Positions 43,005 to 55,900 of a stretch of 64,000 bases of DNA are shown here, piece after piece. The stretch is taken from assembly GCA_037043015.1 (NCBI GenBank), contig CM073324.1, positions 15,273,013 to 15,337,012 of the forward strand, written 5' to 3'. The stretch is from Bryum argenteum (lineage: Eukaryota > Streptophyta > Bryopsida > Bryales > Bryaceae). The notes beneath the pieces were generated by a model, which was given only the letters and a program-made list of their open reading frames with translations, did no database searches and was not told where the DNA came from. A program made the position numbers and the translations under genes. The stretch's first letter is position 1; every line of letters begins with the position of its first letter.

Positions 43005-44262
43005 GTAACCGTTGACACTATGCAGTGAGTGATGCGTCAAATGGCATCTGATTCTAATGTACACATATGATTATATTTACGGTCGCTTAGTCTAGTTCGT
43101 ATGTGATGATTCCTCCATTTCTTCACCACTCATAGGTGAATTGAGGTTTATATTAAGGTTCAGCATTGTGGAGAGCAGGATGTTTATTTCGGGCACTCCG
43201 TTTTCACAGAAGTTAAGTGATATTACTGACAAAGAGAATCACTGTGGATGTTTTTGGACCCTACCTTGGGCAGCATGTATCGAAGCATTTTTGGGAATGT
43301 CATGGACATATACTGTTTAAAGTGAGTAGAGGAGAGTTTCTTCGCCAGCATCGGCATTGAAGGTTGCGTCTCTTGTTGTAGGGAATCACTGTCGTAACAC
43401 CTTCAATGCATAGTGTATAACGTGTTCGTAATCATTCATATTCCTTTAGTTGATGAATATATGAAATTGTACTGAGGATGTAGTAGTCTTCATTGTGGTT
43501 GCGACGCACTTTCCGAATTTGAAATCAGATCATTTTTGAGTGCACAAGCAATATTCAATGTTGATGGGAAAATTGTTTCTAAATGCTGAATCAGTAAATC
43601 ATCTAGTGGGTACTGTACAGACCGCCTAGCAAGCTGACACTGCCTGTACTTGTGAATCTATAGTTCAATCCATGATAAATAAGAGGAGCTACATGTGGGA
43701 AGTGGTGTCTAGATTAGCTAGTTTCAACGAATGCATATCCCCTCAAATGGCTTCAAAATCTGATGAAGGTTAGGAGAGAGTATGAGATGTTACTACACTA
43801 GAGTTGTTGATTAGTGTTACAAAAATTAATTTGCGAACTATAACACAAAATGTCACACGTCACCATAGTGTTACAACATCAATCTTTAATCCATGACACA
43901 TTAAGAGCTTGCAAACTTTCTTGCAAGTGGAAGAATTTATCAGAAGTGGTCCAATTGGTGGCTTGAGGAAAAGACAACGGAAATTGAGTGCAATGACAAC
44001 CCAAAGTGGACACTAATCTCAAAGAGTTGAGAAATAGTGTCATTTACCGAAAGTCACCTATTACACTAATCTCCACGTAATAGTAATGTGCAACTCTTGT
44101 ATAGAGGATAACTCGTCTGCGTATACTATGTGAGTACACTCAAGACAAATTGTCCTTTACTCAAAGAGCTTACTAAAGGGCAAGTGGCCCAATAAAGACG
44201 GGGCACACTGCGACAAGCTGTCGAGTTACGGTTTCCTATAGTGTGCCTCTCCCCTCTTCGAG
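43005..44262. other. No gene; CACTA-like repeat end at 43796-43905
   Basis: 43796-43905 (CACTAGAGTTGTTGATTAGTG onward, with 'tgttac'/'gtaaca'-type subterminal motifs) is repeated at 45952-46065. The rest shows only short frames. Confidence 0.4.
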
Positions 44263-44525
44263 TTAGGGTGTGCAAGAATGTGCTCCCTTCGTTGTTGTTG
44301 CTATGCATTTATTGGTCGACCATTTATCTCCTAGCCATTCTAAAGAAGCTCTCGTGGGCGCTTCCGTGTCCAGTATAATCACCTGGGTCTTGGCGTCCAT
44401 CGAGCAGCCGTAGGTCTTCAAGAAGCTAGTGCGGCTCGGATTCTTGCCCGATACTTGAACAATCCGAGCTACTACAACGGATTCTAGGAGTAGTGGATTT
44501 GAGTAGTATGTAGAGGTAAGTGAAA
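44263..44525 (-). pseudogene. Protein-like remnant, possibly a retroelement aspartic protease
   Basis: An open minus-strand stretch of about 85 codons without a clear start includes 'SGKNPSRTSFLKTYGCSMD' and then 'TQVIILDTEAPTRASLEWLG'. The 'V.ILDT.AP' spacing resembles the D-T/S-G-A loop of retroelement proteases, but the Gly is Glu, so it would be inactive. No other retroelement domain adjoins it. An unrelated host gene remnant is equally possible. Confidence 0.25.
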
Positions 44526-44960
44526 TTCTAAGAGTTGAGTGGCAGAATTTGGTCCAATGTATACAGGCGTTTAGAGCTAGATCTTAAGAGCTGGACATTG
44601 CGAGAGTTTAGTGCCACAATCTACTCTATGTGCCCAAACAATGACTTTAATGTTTTCAAAACAATATAGGAGAGCGATTTGCGTCCCACGCTTCCGTTGG
44701 TAACAGCTCTTGTCCACATTCTGCAAATAAGGAAAAACATGGTGGTTCCTTTTGAAAGGCTGCAACATTGGCAAAGCCAATGCATTGTTGGTCGCAATGG
44801 TGCAGTATCAAAAATTCATTCCAAATCTCATCTCAAAATTCCTTCCTAATGAAATTGCAACAATGCATACTACTAAGTTGGCACTCTAAAAGCATACTCA
44901 ACTATGAGTATACTACCCTTTATTGGGCCTTTGCCTCGATTTATTCCCGAGCGTACTTAA

Positions 44961-45925
44961 CCCCTAAACGTCCCTAGTGTCGAAAAACGACATTTTGGAT
45001 GAAGGGCAGAAACTTTGAAGAGCCATAACTTCTTCATCCAAACTCCGTTTTTGACAAAATCACTTGGGTTACGTCACAAATCAAGTCTAGTTTATGTGAT
45101 TAAAATTGCAGTCTCATAAAATAAAGTATGAATAAATGGCATGGATTTTAGTGAAGGCAGCTTTTGTTTTTGGGTTTTCAAACATTTGGCATGTTTTACC
45201 ATTGGCAAGCCAATTATGTGAAATTTAAAATAGTTTTTCATGAATTTCTTTTCATGGGTTTGATATTTAGATGCAACTTTATAGTTGGAAGTTTTTTGAT
45301 CTAGATAACTTTGGTATTGGCTTTGCAATGATGTTTCTACAATGAAAAAAGTGAAAAAATGGATGATTTTTTAAGAGCTAGATCTCCTTCATCCACCGTT
45401 AGATTTTGACTTTTTTTTTTGGGATGGATTCCAATTACATTTTCTTTTTAGTGGTAGAAACCTTGACCCAATCGAGGATATATTGAAGAAAAGGCATGGA
45501 TTTGAGTGCGAGGGGTCTAGTTTTGGACTATTTTTCCTTTGTAAAATTTTTGGCAGTTTTCACGACTACAAGGCTACTATTTGAGCCAAGATTTTTTTTT
45601 GATGAATTTTTTTGGTACAATAGTGTCTTTGAGATGAAGATGAACAACTTTCTTGTTAATGATTTTTTGATTGCAAATTTCATGTTGGTAGTATTTTCAC
45701 TTCAAAGTGGAAATGATGGTATTTTGTAGCCTGTTTTGCGCACTAATATGTTATGATCTCGCAATCTATTAGGTCCCATGAGTCAAGTTTTGGTCCACAT
45801 GATCTACTACAAGTCTATTACAAGTTTGTACGGTTGAGATCTGAATAGCTTATCTTTATTTTCATCTATATCACTTTTTTTGAAAATGAGTTTTTGGCTA
45901 AAAATACCCCAAGGACGTTTAGGGG
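44961..45925. mobile_element. 965-bp TTAA-flanked miniature element
   Basis: TTAA at 44957-44960 and 45926-45929. Inverted ends CCCCTAAACGTCC. Full-length relative of 28936-29907; the interior is shared with the palindrome 1-1640. No coding frame is conserved. Confidence 0.92.
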
Positions 45926-45951
45926 TTAAGCCTTTAGTGGAGACTCATTTC

Positions 45952-46065
45952 CACTATATAAGAGTTGTTAATTAGTGTTATTAACGTTAATTGCAAACCG
46001 TGACACTAAATGTCACGCGTGACCATAGTATTACAACACTTATCGTCAAACCATAACACTCAATG
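45952..46065. repeat. CACTA-like repeat, second copy
   Basis: Begins CACTATATAAGAGTTG and matches 43796-43905 with moderate divergence. It has short inverted 'agtgtta'/'taacact' motifs typical of subterminal regions of CACTA elements. A partner end was not found. Confidence 0.4.
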
Positions 46066-46729
46066 TGAAAGTATGGAAATATTAAGGAAGAGGAAGAAAT
46101 TACTATCTTACAATTAGTGTAATGTTTGGCCAAATGCTCATAAATGCCCCATTTTTGAGAAAGCCAAAACTAATTTTGAGAATGAGAAAAACATATAAGA
46201 ATCACTCATTGAAACATAAAGATTGAGGCATACATCGATTTTTTTTATAAAACCAAAAAAAACCTACAAAACGATAGAAACTCCTAACAAACATTACAAA
46301 TTTATTACATACAAGGGAACACCTAAGAATAATAACAACAAAAGATTCAAATAGAATATTTAACATGGAAAAGGTATTGAAAAAAAGCCATAACAATAAA
46401 GACAACCAATAAAACATGCAAGATGCATTGCTGAAATGAGAAATACAAGAAACTAATATACAAAGTCAATATTTTACATAACACATATCATAACATGTCA
46501 ATGACCCTCAACATAAAGGAGTATTGTAACTCTTCTGAAGTAAATTTCATGTTTACAAACATTCTCTTGCAAGTCTGCAAATAATTGTTCAACTTTCCAC
46601 ATTCCATCTACATCACATGCTAATCCACATCTAATCATAGATTTTCTTTCATAGGAGAAACTATTATCATCAAATTAGATTCTCTTTTTTTTGGACTACA
46701 AAGTAGTATGCCAATTTGTGTTAGTAGGA
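46066..46729. other. Nothing recognised
   Basis: AT-rich sequence with short frames. Confidence 0.45.
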
Positions 46730-47325
46730 CTATATTATAGGCATCCATAAACTAGTCCATCCATGAATAAGTAATCTTCTCAATAAAAAGTCTTCCATCT
46801 TTAAGGTCAGTAGATTGTCTATTATATTTAGAGTTAGGAGCAAGTAAATTAAGATTGAGCCAATTCATTTAGCAATCATTAAAAGAGAATTTGACTCCCC
46901 GCTTTTTGTATTGTTCAAACTTTTGAAGGAATTGAGGATAGAGGTGTAATTGAATCCAAGCTGACCGGTTTGGACCACGCCTAGTTGTGGCTTCAGAGAG
47001 AAGTCGTTTTTGCAATCCATGCCTGCTGGGGGTGGTTGATATTGCCACATTGTCTTTATTATTGCTAACAAAACGCTCCCATTCTTCCCACCAATGATTA
47101 GCCTTGATACCATTAGAATCACATGCTCCGGACCTCTAAAATGTTGGGGAAATGATTGGATACTGCAAGATGCCAATTTGCGAACGTCATTGAGGGCCTC
47201 ATCCTAAATCATCCGAGCAATAACAATTTTTTTGTTGCCAATATGGAAACTTGTTGTAATGATTGTGGTTGCTCATTGTTTGGGTTGAGCTCATGAAGTG
47301 GCCGCTCATTCTCCATAATCTATAC
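46730..47325 (-). pseudogene. Degenerate coding remnant of an unrecognised protein
   Basis: After a 'gtgtatag' acceptor-like site, the minus strand reads from the ATG at about 47314 'MENERPLHELNPNNEQPQSL'. A frame change follows, then 'DEALNDVRKLASCSIQSFPQ', another frame change near 47120, then 'GIKANHWWEEWERFVSNN' and 'SAWIQLHLYPQFLQKFEQY' up to a TAA at 46871-46869. Beyond that TAA the same frame goes on 'MNWLNLNLLAPNSKYNRQ' to 46730. The strongly protein-like composition across three pieces indicates a former gene of at least 190 residues. I do not recognise it; a plant transposon-encoded or nuclear protein is possible. Confidence 0.45.
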
Positions 47326-47329
47326 ACAA

Positions 47330-49290
47330 TATGGATACAAAAGTCAATATGAAGAAATTACTAAAAGACTTTACAAAACATTACTATGTCAAGAATAAAA
47401 AGCCTAGCTTACATCAAGGAATTTCCTTTCTGTCAATTTTGTGTTGAATTAATGATTCAAGTAAACTCCCTTCTATTGTGATTAATATGTAACTTGCTTG
47501 AGCTTAAACATAAACTCCGGAAATTATTGACAAAATATAAGAACTTCTCAATTCATACATTCTATATTTTTCCAACTATAATACATCCCTTAAGGGAGTA
47601 CACTTTATGTCAATACACATGAAGTTACTATTAGTAGATCTCGCAATTGTGACATACCAATACGTAAAGATCCAACAACGAGTCCATGCCACAATTTTGT
47701 CTGTCACCAAAACAACATCAATCCTCAACCAAAAACTTAAATTCTTTTGCATTTTTGAACTAAAAATGCAAGTCACTAATCAACACCATGATTCAAATAG
47801 TAAGTTAGTATCAATATACTTACATTTTTTGTCCTACAAAACCCAACCAAACGCCAAACTTTATGTGTGTACCAAGCCCCCTTGTAAATCGCCTTCTACA
47901 CTATCACCTCCTTCAACACATCCAAAGCATGGACGTGCACAACAAAAGCTTTTAAGATGAACATATGATCAAACGATTCTTGAGCTCTACTTCTATTCTT
48001 CTTGAATTTGGTCAATTAAAAAGTAGAAAAACTCAATTATGAACATATAGAACAATTTCATAATTTTTAGCATTTGCTCAGCAAAACATACTTAAAGCCC
48101 ATAGGACCACGAGGTCCACATCACCTCCAGACTCTTGAGAGGAATTTAATAAATAACCTTTTTTCATATAATATAGGTTATGGTTAAGTGTTGAAAGTTT
48201 GGCACACAAGAAATTTTGAAACACATCATACCTGATGAATGCTACTCAAGAAGCTCCCTTATTGTTTAACAAATGTCGCCTTGAGGATATATGAATTCAC
48301 AACTTGTATTCCTCACAATCTTTGAAGGAACAAGAACACTGAAGCAGGGCAACCTATAGAGTTCCAAGATTTTCACATTTGATGTGTCCTGCAACAAAAT
48401 TACATCATTATGCTATTAAGATGGGAAGTTGGGGATAATTAAATCTTAAACTTGTTAGAACCACCAGAGACAATCATTAGCCTACTTGAAAAATCACTTC
48501 AACTTATAATATACGATGGTAGACATGATGTTACACCCTTCCATTCGCATGGAAAGCTTAATATACAACAGGACAAGATCCTCCACTTGAGATATTTTTT
48601 ACCGTAAGTACATTTGACATGACGATCACTATTGTTTACACTAGTAAAAAAACACGTCTTCTTGACTAGTAAATGTAGTCATGCTGTTCAAAATAACTAA
48701 ATCTATATTACTAGGAATTTGACTCTTGGTAGTCATTTGAAGTGATTATTTCTATTCACGGGGCACTTTTCTACCGGGAACATTTAACTCCAACAAAATG
48801 AGAGAAAATATGAAAGGTTTGACTTACATGGAAAACAGGAAAAGGTTTTTCGTTTTCTGTGACAAATGCAAGGAGTGCCTACAAAAAGCAATTGATTAGT
48901 CATTGTTGAAGGAAGCAAAAGAATTAGACCACTTTCTCACCTTGCAATGAGTTTTTAGCATAGCAACTATCAAAAGATAGAAAGAATATCAAAGAACACA
49001 CTCAATACCATATGAACACATTGACAAATTAGTACCTCAAAGGAAAGGTTCAAGCACTCGTACTATTTTCGGACACAATCTAGACGCTCTTCAAGAAATT
49101 GATTACTGCTTGCGGCCAGAGAAGCCAATGCCTACAACAATTGAAGCATTCTTAGCCATATGCTAATTTAAAACTGCTAACATAAGTGGAAGGAGTTATC
49201 ACATTATCCATGTCATCTGTTTTTGCCTTCATATGGAGCATACAGTTTATGCAATAGTCATGGCTAAGCAGATAGTGGGACCTTGACTTT
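47330..49290. other. No gene recognised; CACTA-like end at 48637
   Basis: AT-rich. 'cactagtaaaaaaacacgtc' at about 48637 resembles a CACTA terminus, without partner. A 117-codon frame at 47607-47960 is Ile/Thr/Lys-rich and looks random. Confidence 0.4.
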
Positions 49291-49585
49291 TGATAGATAG
49301 ATAGATAGAAACTCCGGTCCCTTTCTAAGGGGCTCGCGTGAATGAAGTGCCCGTTTGTAATGCTAATATCCCGATGGCCACCGGACAAGGGGAAATTAGA
49401 ACAATACTTCTTCCCCCTCTCGAGGGTGGACACTATAACTACGCTAGTTTCTAGCCTAGTTACAAGTGCCTTGAGGATACTTGACATAGTATCCCCCCAA
49501 AGGACTTTGAGGTACCCATACAACAAGGTCCAAGGACCCCACGATAGTTGGGTGGACTATAGTGGTGAGCACCACGTCGGCAAGG
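49291..49585 (-). mobile_element. SINE copy, 5' truncated
   Basis: The reverse complement of the body of 17812-18164 from about 'cgtggtgctcaccac' to the (tatc)n tail, here (gata)4. The polymerase III boxes are missing, as expected for a 5'-truncated insertion by target-primed reverse transcription. Confidence 0.88.
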
Positions 49586-52500
49586 GTTCTGAACAAAGAA
49601 TATTGGAATTAATCCTTCTTGAATAGATGATAAGAATTTGAATCTAAAGATTGTATAAACTAAGAATAAGTAACTGTTCAAGTGCAATGCAGTTACAACA
49701 GATTTTGGTGTATTCTAAGCATATGAAAGAGATGCCTTTGAAGCACCAAAGTTTTCTTTGTTTGAGATATTCTGCAGTTTAAGAAAAGTTAAATGCAGCA
49801 TTTAATGCTTCGTCAAAAATTTTAGTCACATATATGACTTCGCACAATCTACATATCAACAAGCTGATATCTAAACTCAGCAGACGTGTGCTCTAAATTG
49901 GCAGAAGTTACACACTGACAAGGTGATATCTCAAGTGCATAATCTGGTCCTAAAGGTCCTAAAAGTAAGGCAAAATTGTAGCCACATTACCTCCATACTA
50001 ATTAGCATGAAGGTATATGCATAGACAACATTCGACTCACCAATAAATTAATGAGTCACTTGCTCACTATTGGGAAACCGGAAATGTTGAGCCTTCCTCA
50101 CAAGTACTATGAAGCCTAGGCAATTCAAAAAATGCACACTTCAATGTTGGCCAATCCAACTCACCCGAACACTGTCAACAAACAACAAATGACTATCAAG
50201 AAAGCAAACAACAAATGACTATCAAGAAATAAGAGCACATGATCCTCTTCACAGGAAAAGAAAATACTCAAACTCAACACGACATGATTAAGAGAAATTT
50301 ATTGATTTTGACGTCATCTACAACTAGGTTATCCCTAGCACTTCTTAAACATCAGTATGGAGACGTGCTAGAGGAACCAAGTGGATGTTCCGGACAAGGA
50401 AACATTACAGTACTCATAAATGAAGGACAAGCGGACAAGCGGACAAAACTTAGTACCAATATAAGTCTCGGGGAACTCAAAACCACAACCCTTGGCACTA
50501 GAAATGCATCTCAACGGATGATCATTAGAAACAAATACACCTTATCCTTTTCAGAAGCAAAAGACATACTCAACACAAAGATTATAAGCTTCGAGGAACT
50601 TTACCCAAGTACACGAGACTCCTCACTATAAAGACATGCATCCATATTAATTTAGATTGTGGTTCTTAGGCATGGGTTAGAACTCGTGAACATCGATGAT
50701 CCCTCACCTTATACACTGCTATATTTAAGTTTTTGTAAGCATGCAATACACATCGCACATCAAAATGCATGACATGATCTACAATATTGTGCACTCTATG
50801 TTCTGATATGTATGAGGGTATCCTCATCTCTGTCCATGTTCGAGCACCAAGACTCAAGTTCTCCACATAAAACACAACCTCACAATTATTGCAATTATGT
50901 CATGAAGTAATACTGAAACGCTTCAAGGATTATGCAACCATTTGCTTACAAAATTTAAAGTAACTTTTGGCACTGTCATGATCATGTTGATGGTTGATGA
51001 TTGAACTTTAGCAAAAATCGCCGCTTTCACCTCAAACTCAATTTCAAAAGAGAGGTAGGTGCACACCACTCGAGGTATTGACACCAGCGAGCACCAAACG
51101 GTCCGAGCGAGCGAATACAACGGTGGCTATAGAGCGTGATTTGGCCTCTTCCACCACTTTGCAAGCCTCCAACCTACATCAACATAACTAAGCCTCAAGG
51201 ATCATGCTAGGACCATGCATATATCTGATGACTAGAGAACTTACTACATAACCATTTGCAAATATTGAGTAAAATTCCACACTTTATTGGTAATGTTCAC
51301 ATTCCAAACAATACCAACATCACAATGTAGACCAAGTCCTCCACATGGCATAGCCAAAATAAAATCACATTTGTAAACTACATTTGCAGATTAGCATCCA
51401 CATTTTACGAGGGTATGAGGTCACGTATCATTTTTTGTGTAAGAAAATGAAAATTGCATGATTTAAAGATGCTTTGCGCGTCCTAAAGGTTGTGTGGTAA
51501 GTGTGAGAAATGACTAAGTGAGTTATGAGGCCCTCGTCTAGACTATATGATCATCTGATCCTACCGACAAGATCTAAAAACAACGCACCACAATGACCGC
51601 ATACTTATCACTATGGAAAGTGGAAGCATGCATAAGCAACATTCGACTTTTAATAATGCAATGAATTACTCAATAACTCAGACTTGGGAAAATAAAAACT
51701 TTGATTGTAATGACGACTCAAAGTGAACACTACTTTTGACAAGAGTTAAGAGATAATGTACTTAGTAACTATTGGGTAGGAACATTAATCTCTACCTAAC
51801 TCTAATTAACAACTTGTGTATGGTGCATCTAGATGATGTTTCTTTTGGAGCTGCCCGTGTGCAATCTATTACGGATTCACATTAGGTCACTTGGAAATCT
51901 TAGAATCAAGCTAGTAATGAGCACACCCTAGAAGAAATTTTTTTAAATAAAAATGTTAAATAATTTTTTAAAATTTTTCTTTTTGCCCATGTTTGGGCGA
52001 AACAACAAAAAAAAAATCAATCTTTAAACTATGGAAGTTGAATTTGACTTTGTAATATTTTCCATGTGTATCTTGTAGAATAAGGAATATCTACTAGAAA
52101 ATTTAGGTAGAAATATGAGTTTTAACCCTTTCATCTAGGTTGTCTAATATAACAAAGATTCATTTTGGATTTCTTGAATCCTTAGGACTTAAACCGTAAA
52201 AAGATATAAACTTTCTTCTTTTTGATTGCAATTCATTTAAAAACTGTAAATGATACATGTCATCATTTAAAGTATAGTGAATGCCATTATTAAGTATTCT
52301 TACCTTAAAAAATGGTGGAAACAAAGGAGGCCATGCTATATCTTAAGATGTGCAACGATCACTCATTGGTTGTTTCAAATTCCCATCAAAATTTATTTTA
52401 ACTCCATTTTGGACGTCTAAATAGCATGGTTCTCCCCTTCCTCTTTGAAAATATAAACTTCAGTTTTTATTGAGACTTTGTGAACAACTTAATTTTAATC

Positions 52501-52976
52501 ACTTAATTTTCTTCCAATTTCAAAATTCAACCGACTGTTGCCCAATTTCACCGGGTGAGAATAAACTAATTGCCGGTTCTCCGTGCATTACCGAATGGAA
52601 CACTCGGAATGAAAGGAAGGGAACAGGGAACGGCAAGTTGGGACGTTCTCTTCATCGTTCCAGCTAAAACCCTACACCCCAGAAGCTTATCCAAGTATGA
52701 GCTCATGAACGCAACTCTGTCGTGGTTTAGAATTTTCAAATCCCGCTCTAGCGGCAGCGTTTCTACTGCACTTGCCCGCAAATCAGACATAGAACACCTT
52801 TCTACTTCTCTACCGAGCTTCGTCCAAACAATTTTGGTGCAGAATTGCGTTTGCTCTCTTGCATTCCTGCAACTGGCTCTTATCCTGATTGGAAACATCT
52901 TCAATTCCTCCTTCAAGATCAAATTCATTCACTCTATGGATGCTGAATTGTAGTGTTTATTAAGCCAAGAATCACG
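49586..52976. other. No gene recognised; 5' flank of the GTPase gene at the end
   Basis: A 130-codon frame at 50239-50631 ('MIKRNLLILTSSTTRLSLAL' inside) has no recognisable domain and no splice context, and I give it little weight. The last ~400 bp before 52977 become GC-richer and probably contain the promoter and leader of the downstream gene. Confidence 0.4.
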
Positions 52977-55900
52977 ATGGCTTCGTCCTTGGTGCACGTC
53001 AGGACCTACTCCAGTTTCACGCGAGTAGAAGGATTTAGTGAGTTTCCAGTACGAATTGCGAAGGTTGCGCAGCTTCGATGCTCTAGTGCAGATAATTGGG
53101 ATGGCAATGTCAGCGTCTCTGACGAGCGTCGAAGGAAGGATGCAGCTGCACCGAAACCTGATAGCAATCAGAAAACATTAGGAAAGAGTGAACAAGACGT
53201 AGAAAACAAAGTGACGGGAAAGAGCAGAGGAGAGATTTTCCTCGAGAGAGCTCTCGGAACTTCAACTGATTCGAATTCGACTGCAAGAGCGCAAGTTTTG
53301 CCAGAAGTGATTCGGAATGCTCGGAAGGAGCGGAAGCAGAAGAAGGAGAAGTTGGCCGCGTTTGTCACCAGACGTGACGAGCCTTGCTGCTATGGCTGTG
53401 GCGCCATTTTGCAATGTTCAGTTCCTGAGGCGCCAGGCTTCCTTTCTCTCGCTACTTTTGAAGTGGTATGTATCGTGATTGTTACTATTCCTGCATACTG
53501 AGTGTTTCTTGTAAGTGTATGTTTCTGCTGACTGCGGATTTGCTCGAGAGGAAAATCACGTAGGCGATGCCAAGGGCTTTATGATTTGTTTTAGAAGACT
53601 AGGGTTTACAAGCATGCATAGGGGCACCAACTAGTAGCGTCATTCATTAGTATCAATCATTAAATGCTATGTTGCACATAGTTGCCTACTCTTGCTCATT
53701 AACTTGTGTTGAATTTGCATTCTTGTGATTTGAGTTCTATCGCTTGGAGCTTACTGTGCCTTGAACAATATTTGGCTGCACTAACCAAGAATTGATGATT
53801 GGCAACTTGCGGTTGTAGGAATTTCATAAACCATTTTTTTACTAGGCGAGTATTTGCTGTGAGGAACATTGAAAGGGCTCAATGATGAAGCTCTTACTTT
53901 GTTTGATAATTTTGTAGAAGAAGAAGCACCATCAACTACAGACTGTCCTTTGCGGCAGATGTGTATTGCTTAGTCAAGGTGCGATGATTCCTGCTGTGAG
54001 CGGGAACGGGGGTTACGGTGAAGGAAAAGGATTTGTCTCGGCGGATGAGTTACGAGCTCAGCTTACTCATTTACGATATGAAAAAGCTCTTATTGTGAAG
54101 CTGGTAAGAATCTTCCTGGAAACTCGTATAGAGCATGTGATCAACTGGTATTATCTTTCAATGGCTTGGATGTAGCGTTTGTCATTGCCTGTAGTGTTTT
54201 GAGAATCTAGAGTTTTTGTGCTCCTCCAGTCAATTGAGGCCACTGTTTCATTTTTGATATGAGCTCAGAGTTAAACAAAAACTTAATTAGTGATCACTCT
54301 TTGCAGGTTGACATTGTTGATTTTAATGGGAGTTTTCTAACACGAGTTCGTGATCTTGTTGGTTCAAATCCAATTATTCTGGTTGTGACGAAGGTACACC
54401 GTCATACTTGGACTTTATGTTACTCTCTCTGTAACATGGTCCTTGTCGCTGCATTTCTGTGTATGAGAACATCTGTTGGATGTACTGCCAGTCACTGATC
54501 AAATGCTGGTTGGGTGCATGAAGGTAGATCTGCTTCCCAAAGGTACTGACTTGGCTGCAGTTGGAGACTGGGTGATACGAGCCACTCTTGCTAAGAAGCT
54601 TAAGTATGTCACTTATACCTCTTTGTGCTGCAAAACTATCGGTGTGCATTACCTTCTTGGACGTTGATTTTTTAGGAGCTGAAGTAGGATCTTATCTTGG
54701 GTTTATCGGTTTGAGGTGTTTGTCATCTAATCCTCTATCGTTATGCTGGCTTATACAATGTCATTATGATGGCGCAGTTTCACTATCACCACCTTCTCAC
54801 AAATATTGTCTCAGCTCTTTGGAAGTACTTTCTAAGAATGTATGCACTGTTTTATTGATTGCAGCGTCATAAGTGTTCACCTAACCAGTGCGAAAGCTGT
54901 GACTGGAATATCTGGGTTCTCTGCCCTAATGCAACGGCAGCGACAGGTACATCTTGTTTTTCCGTTACATTCAATGTTTTCATTCGCTTGGTGTTAAATT
55001 CTGGCTTGATTATACCGTCCTGATTCTACATAGACCCGAACTAGTTGGTATGCGATAGTTGTAAGGGTGTTTTCTTGGAGTTATTTGATATGTCATCTCT
55101 CGAATCTGAAGGTGCTTGTTTGTTCCTTCTAACATCTCCTTTGGCTTTTTCTGTACAGGGCCGAGATGTTTACGTCCTCGTAAGTGACTATTTTCTCTCA
55201 GAGTACAAGATTCACAGCTTTTTACATGTGCACAAATTGAATTTCATGTGTCGATGATCGAATTACCATTTACTTCTTGTACAGGATGCCTAGATCATAG
55301 ATGCACACGTAATTGTGTTCTGTTTCCATCTCATTCATTGGAATTGATAATGTGAACTCTGGTCTTTTTGCAGGGGTCAGCCAATGTTGGAAAGTCTGCC
55401 TTCATAAGTTCTTTACTGAGTATGTTTTTTCCCTTTCTTGTTTTGAGCAGATTTCGCAACCGCAGTGTTTCCTCACGAGAAATGCAAACCTCGATATTAG
55501 GATGAATCGTAATGATGTACAGTAGCGTGGTATGTTTCTTCGATTAGTACTAGTTGGTATGATGATAGCCTTGCTCACGAGGAAATTTTGAAGAATAGAA
55601 TAGGCTTTTAGCATGTCTATCTCGCAATATTGTTCTCTTGATCGCATTATTGTCCAAAGTCGGTTCGTGTGATCGAAAAGTGTCAATCTGCAGAGGATAT
55701 GGGCGAGCGTGACATAGTTGCGGCAGCAGCGCAGAAGTTTAGGCCTATTCAGTCTGCTATGCCGGGGACTACTCTTGGACCAATAAAAATAGATGCTTTC
55801 TCTGGAGGAGGGGTACGTACTCACCTCACCACATTCTTCGAGTTTGTTCTGTGCTTACACTTTCACATATTGGCATGCTCTTAGTGACCCTTCATGGCAC

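Noticed and set aside
52566-52953. 120- and 127-codon frames just upstream of the BPG2-like gene
   Set aside because: They overlap in opposite orientation and lie in the presumed promoter/leader. No domain or splice support.
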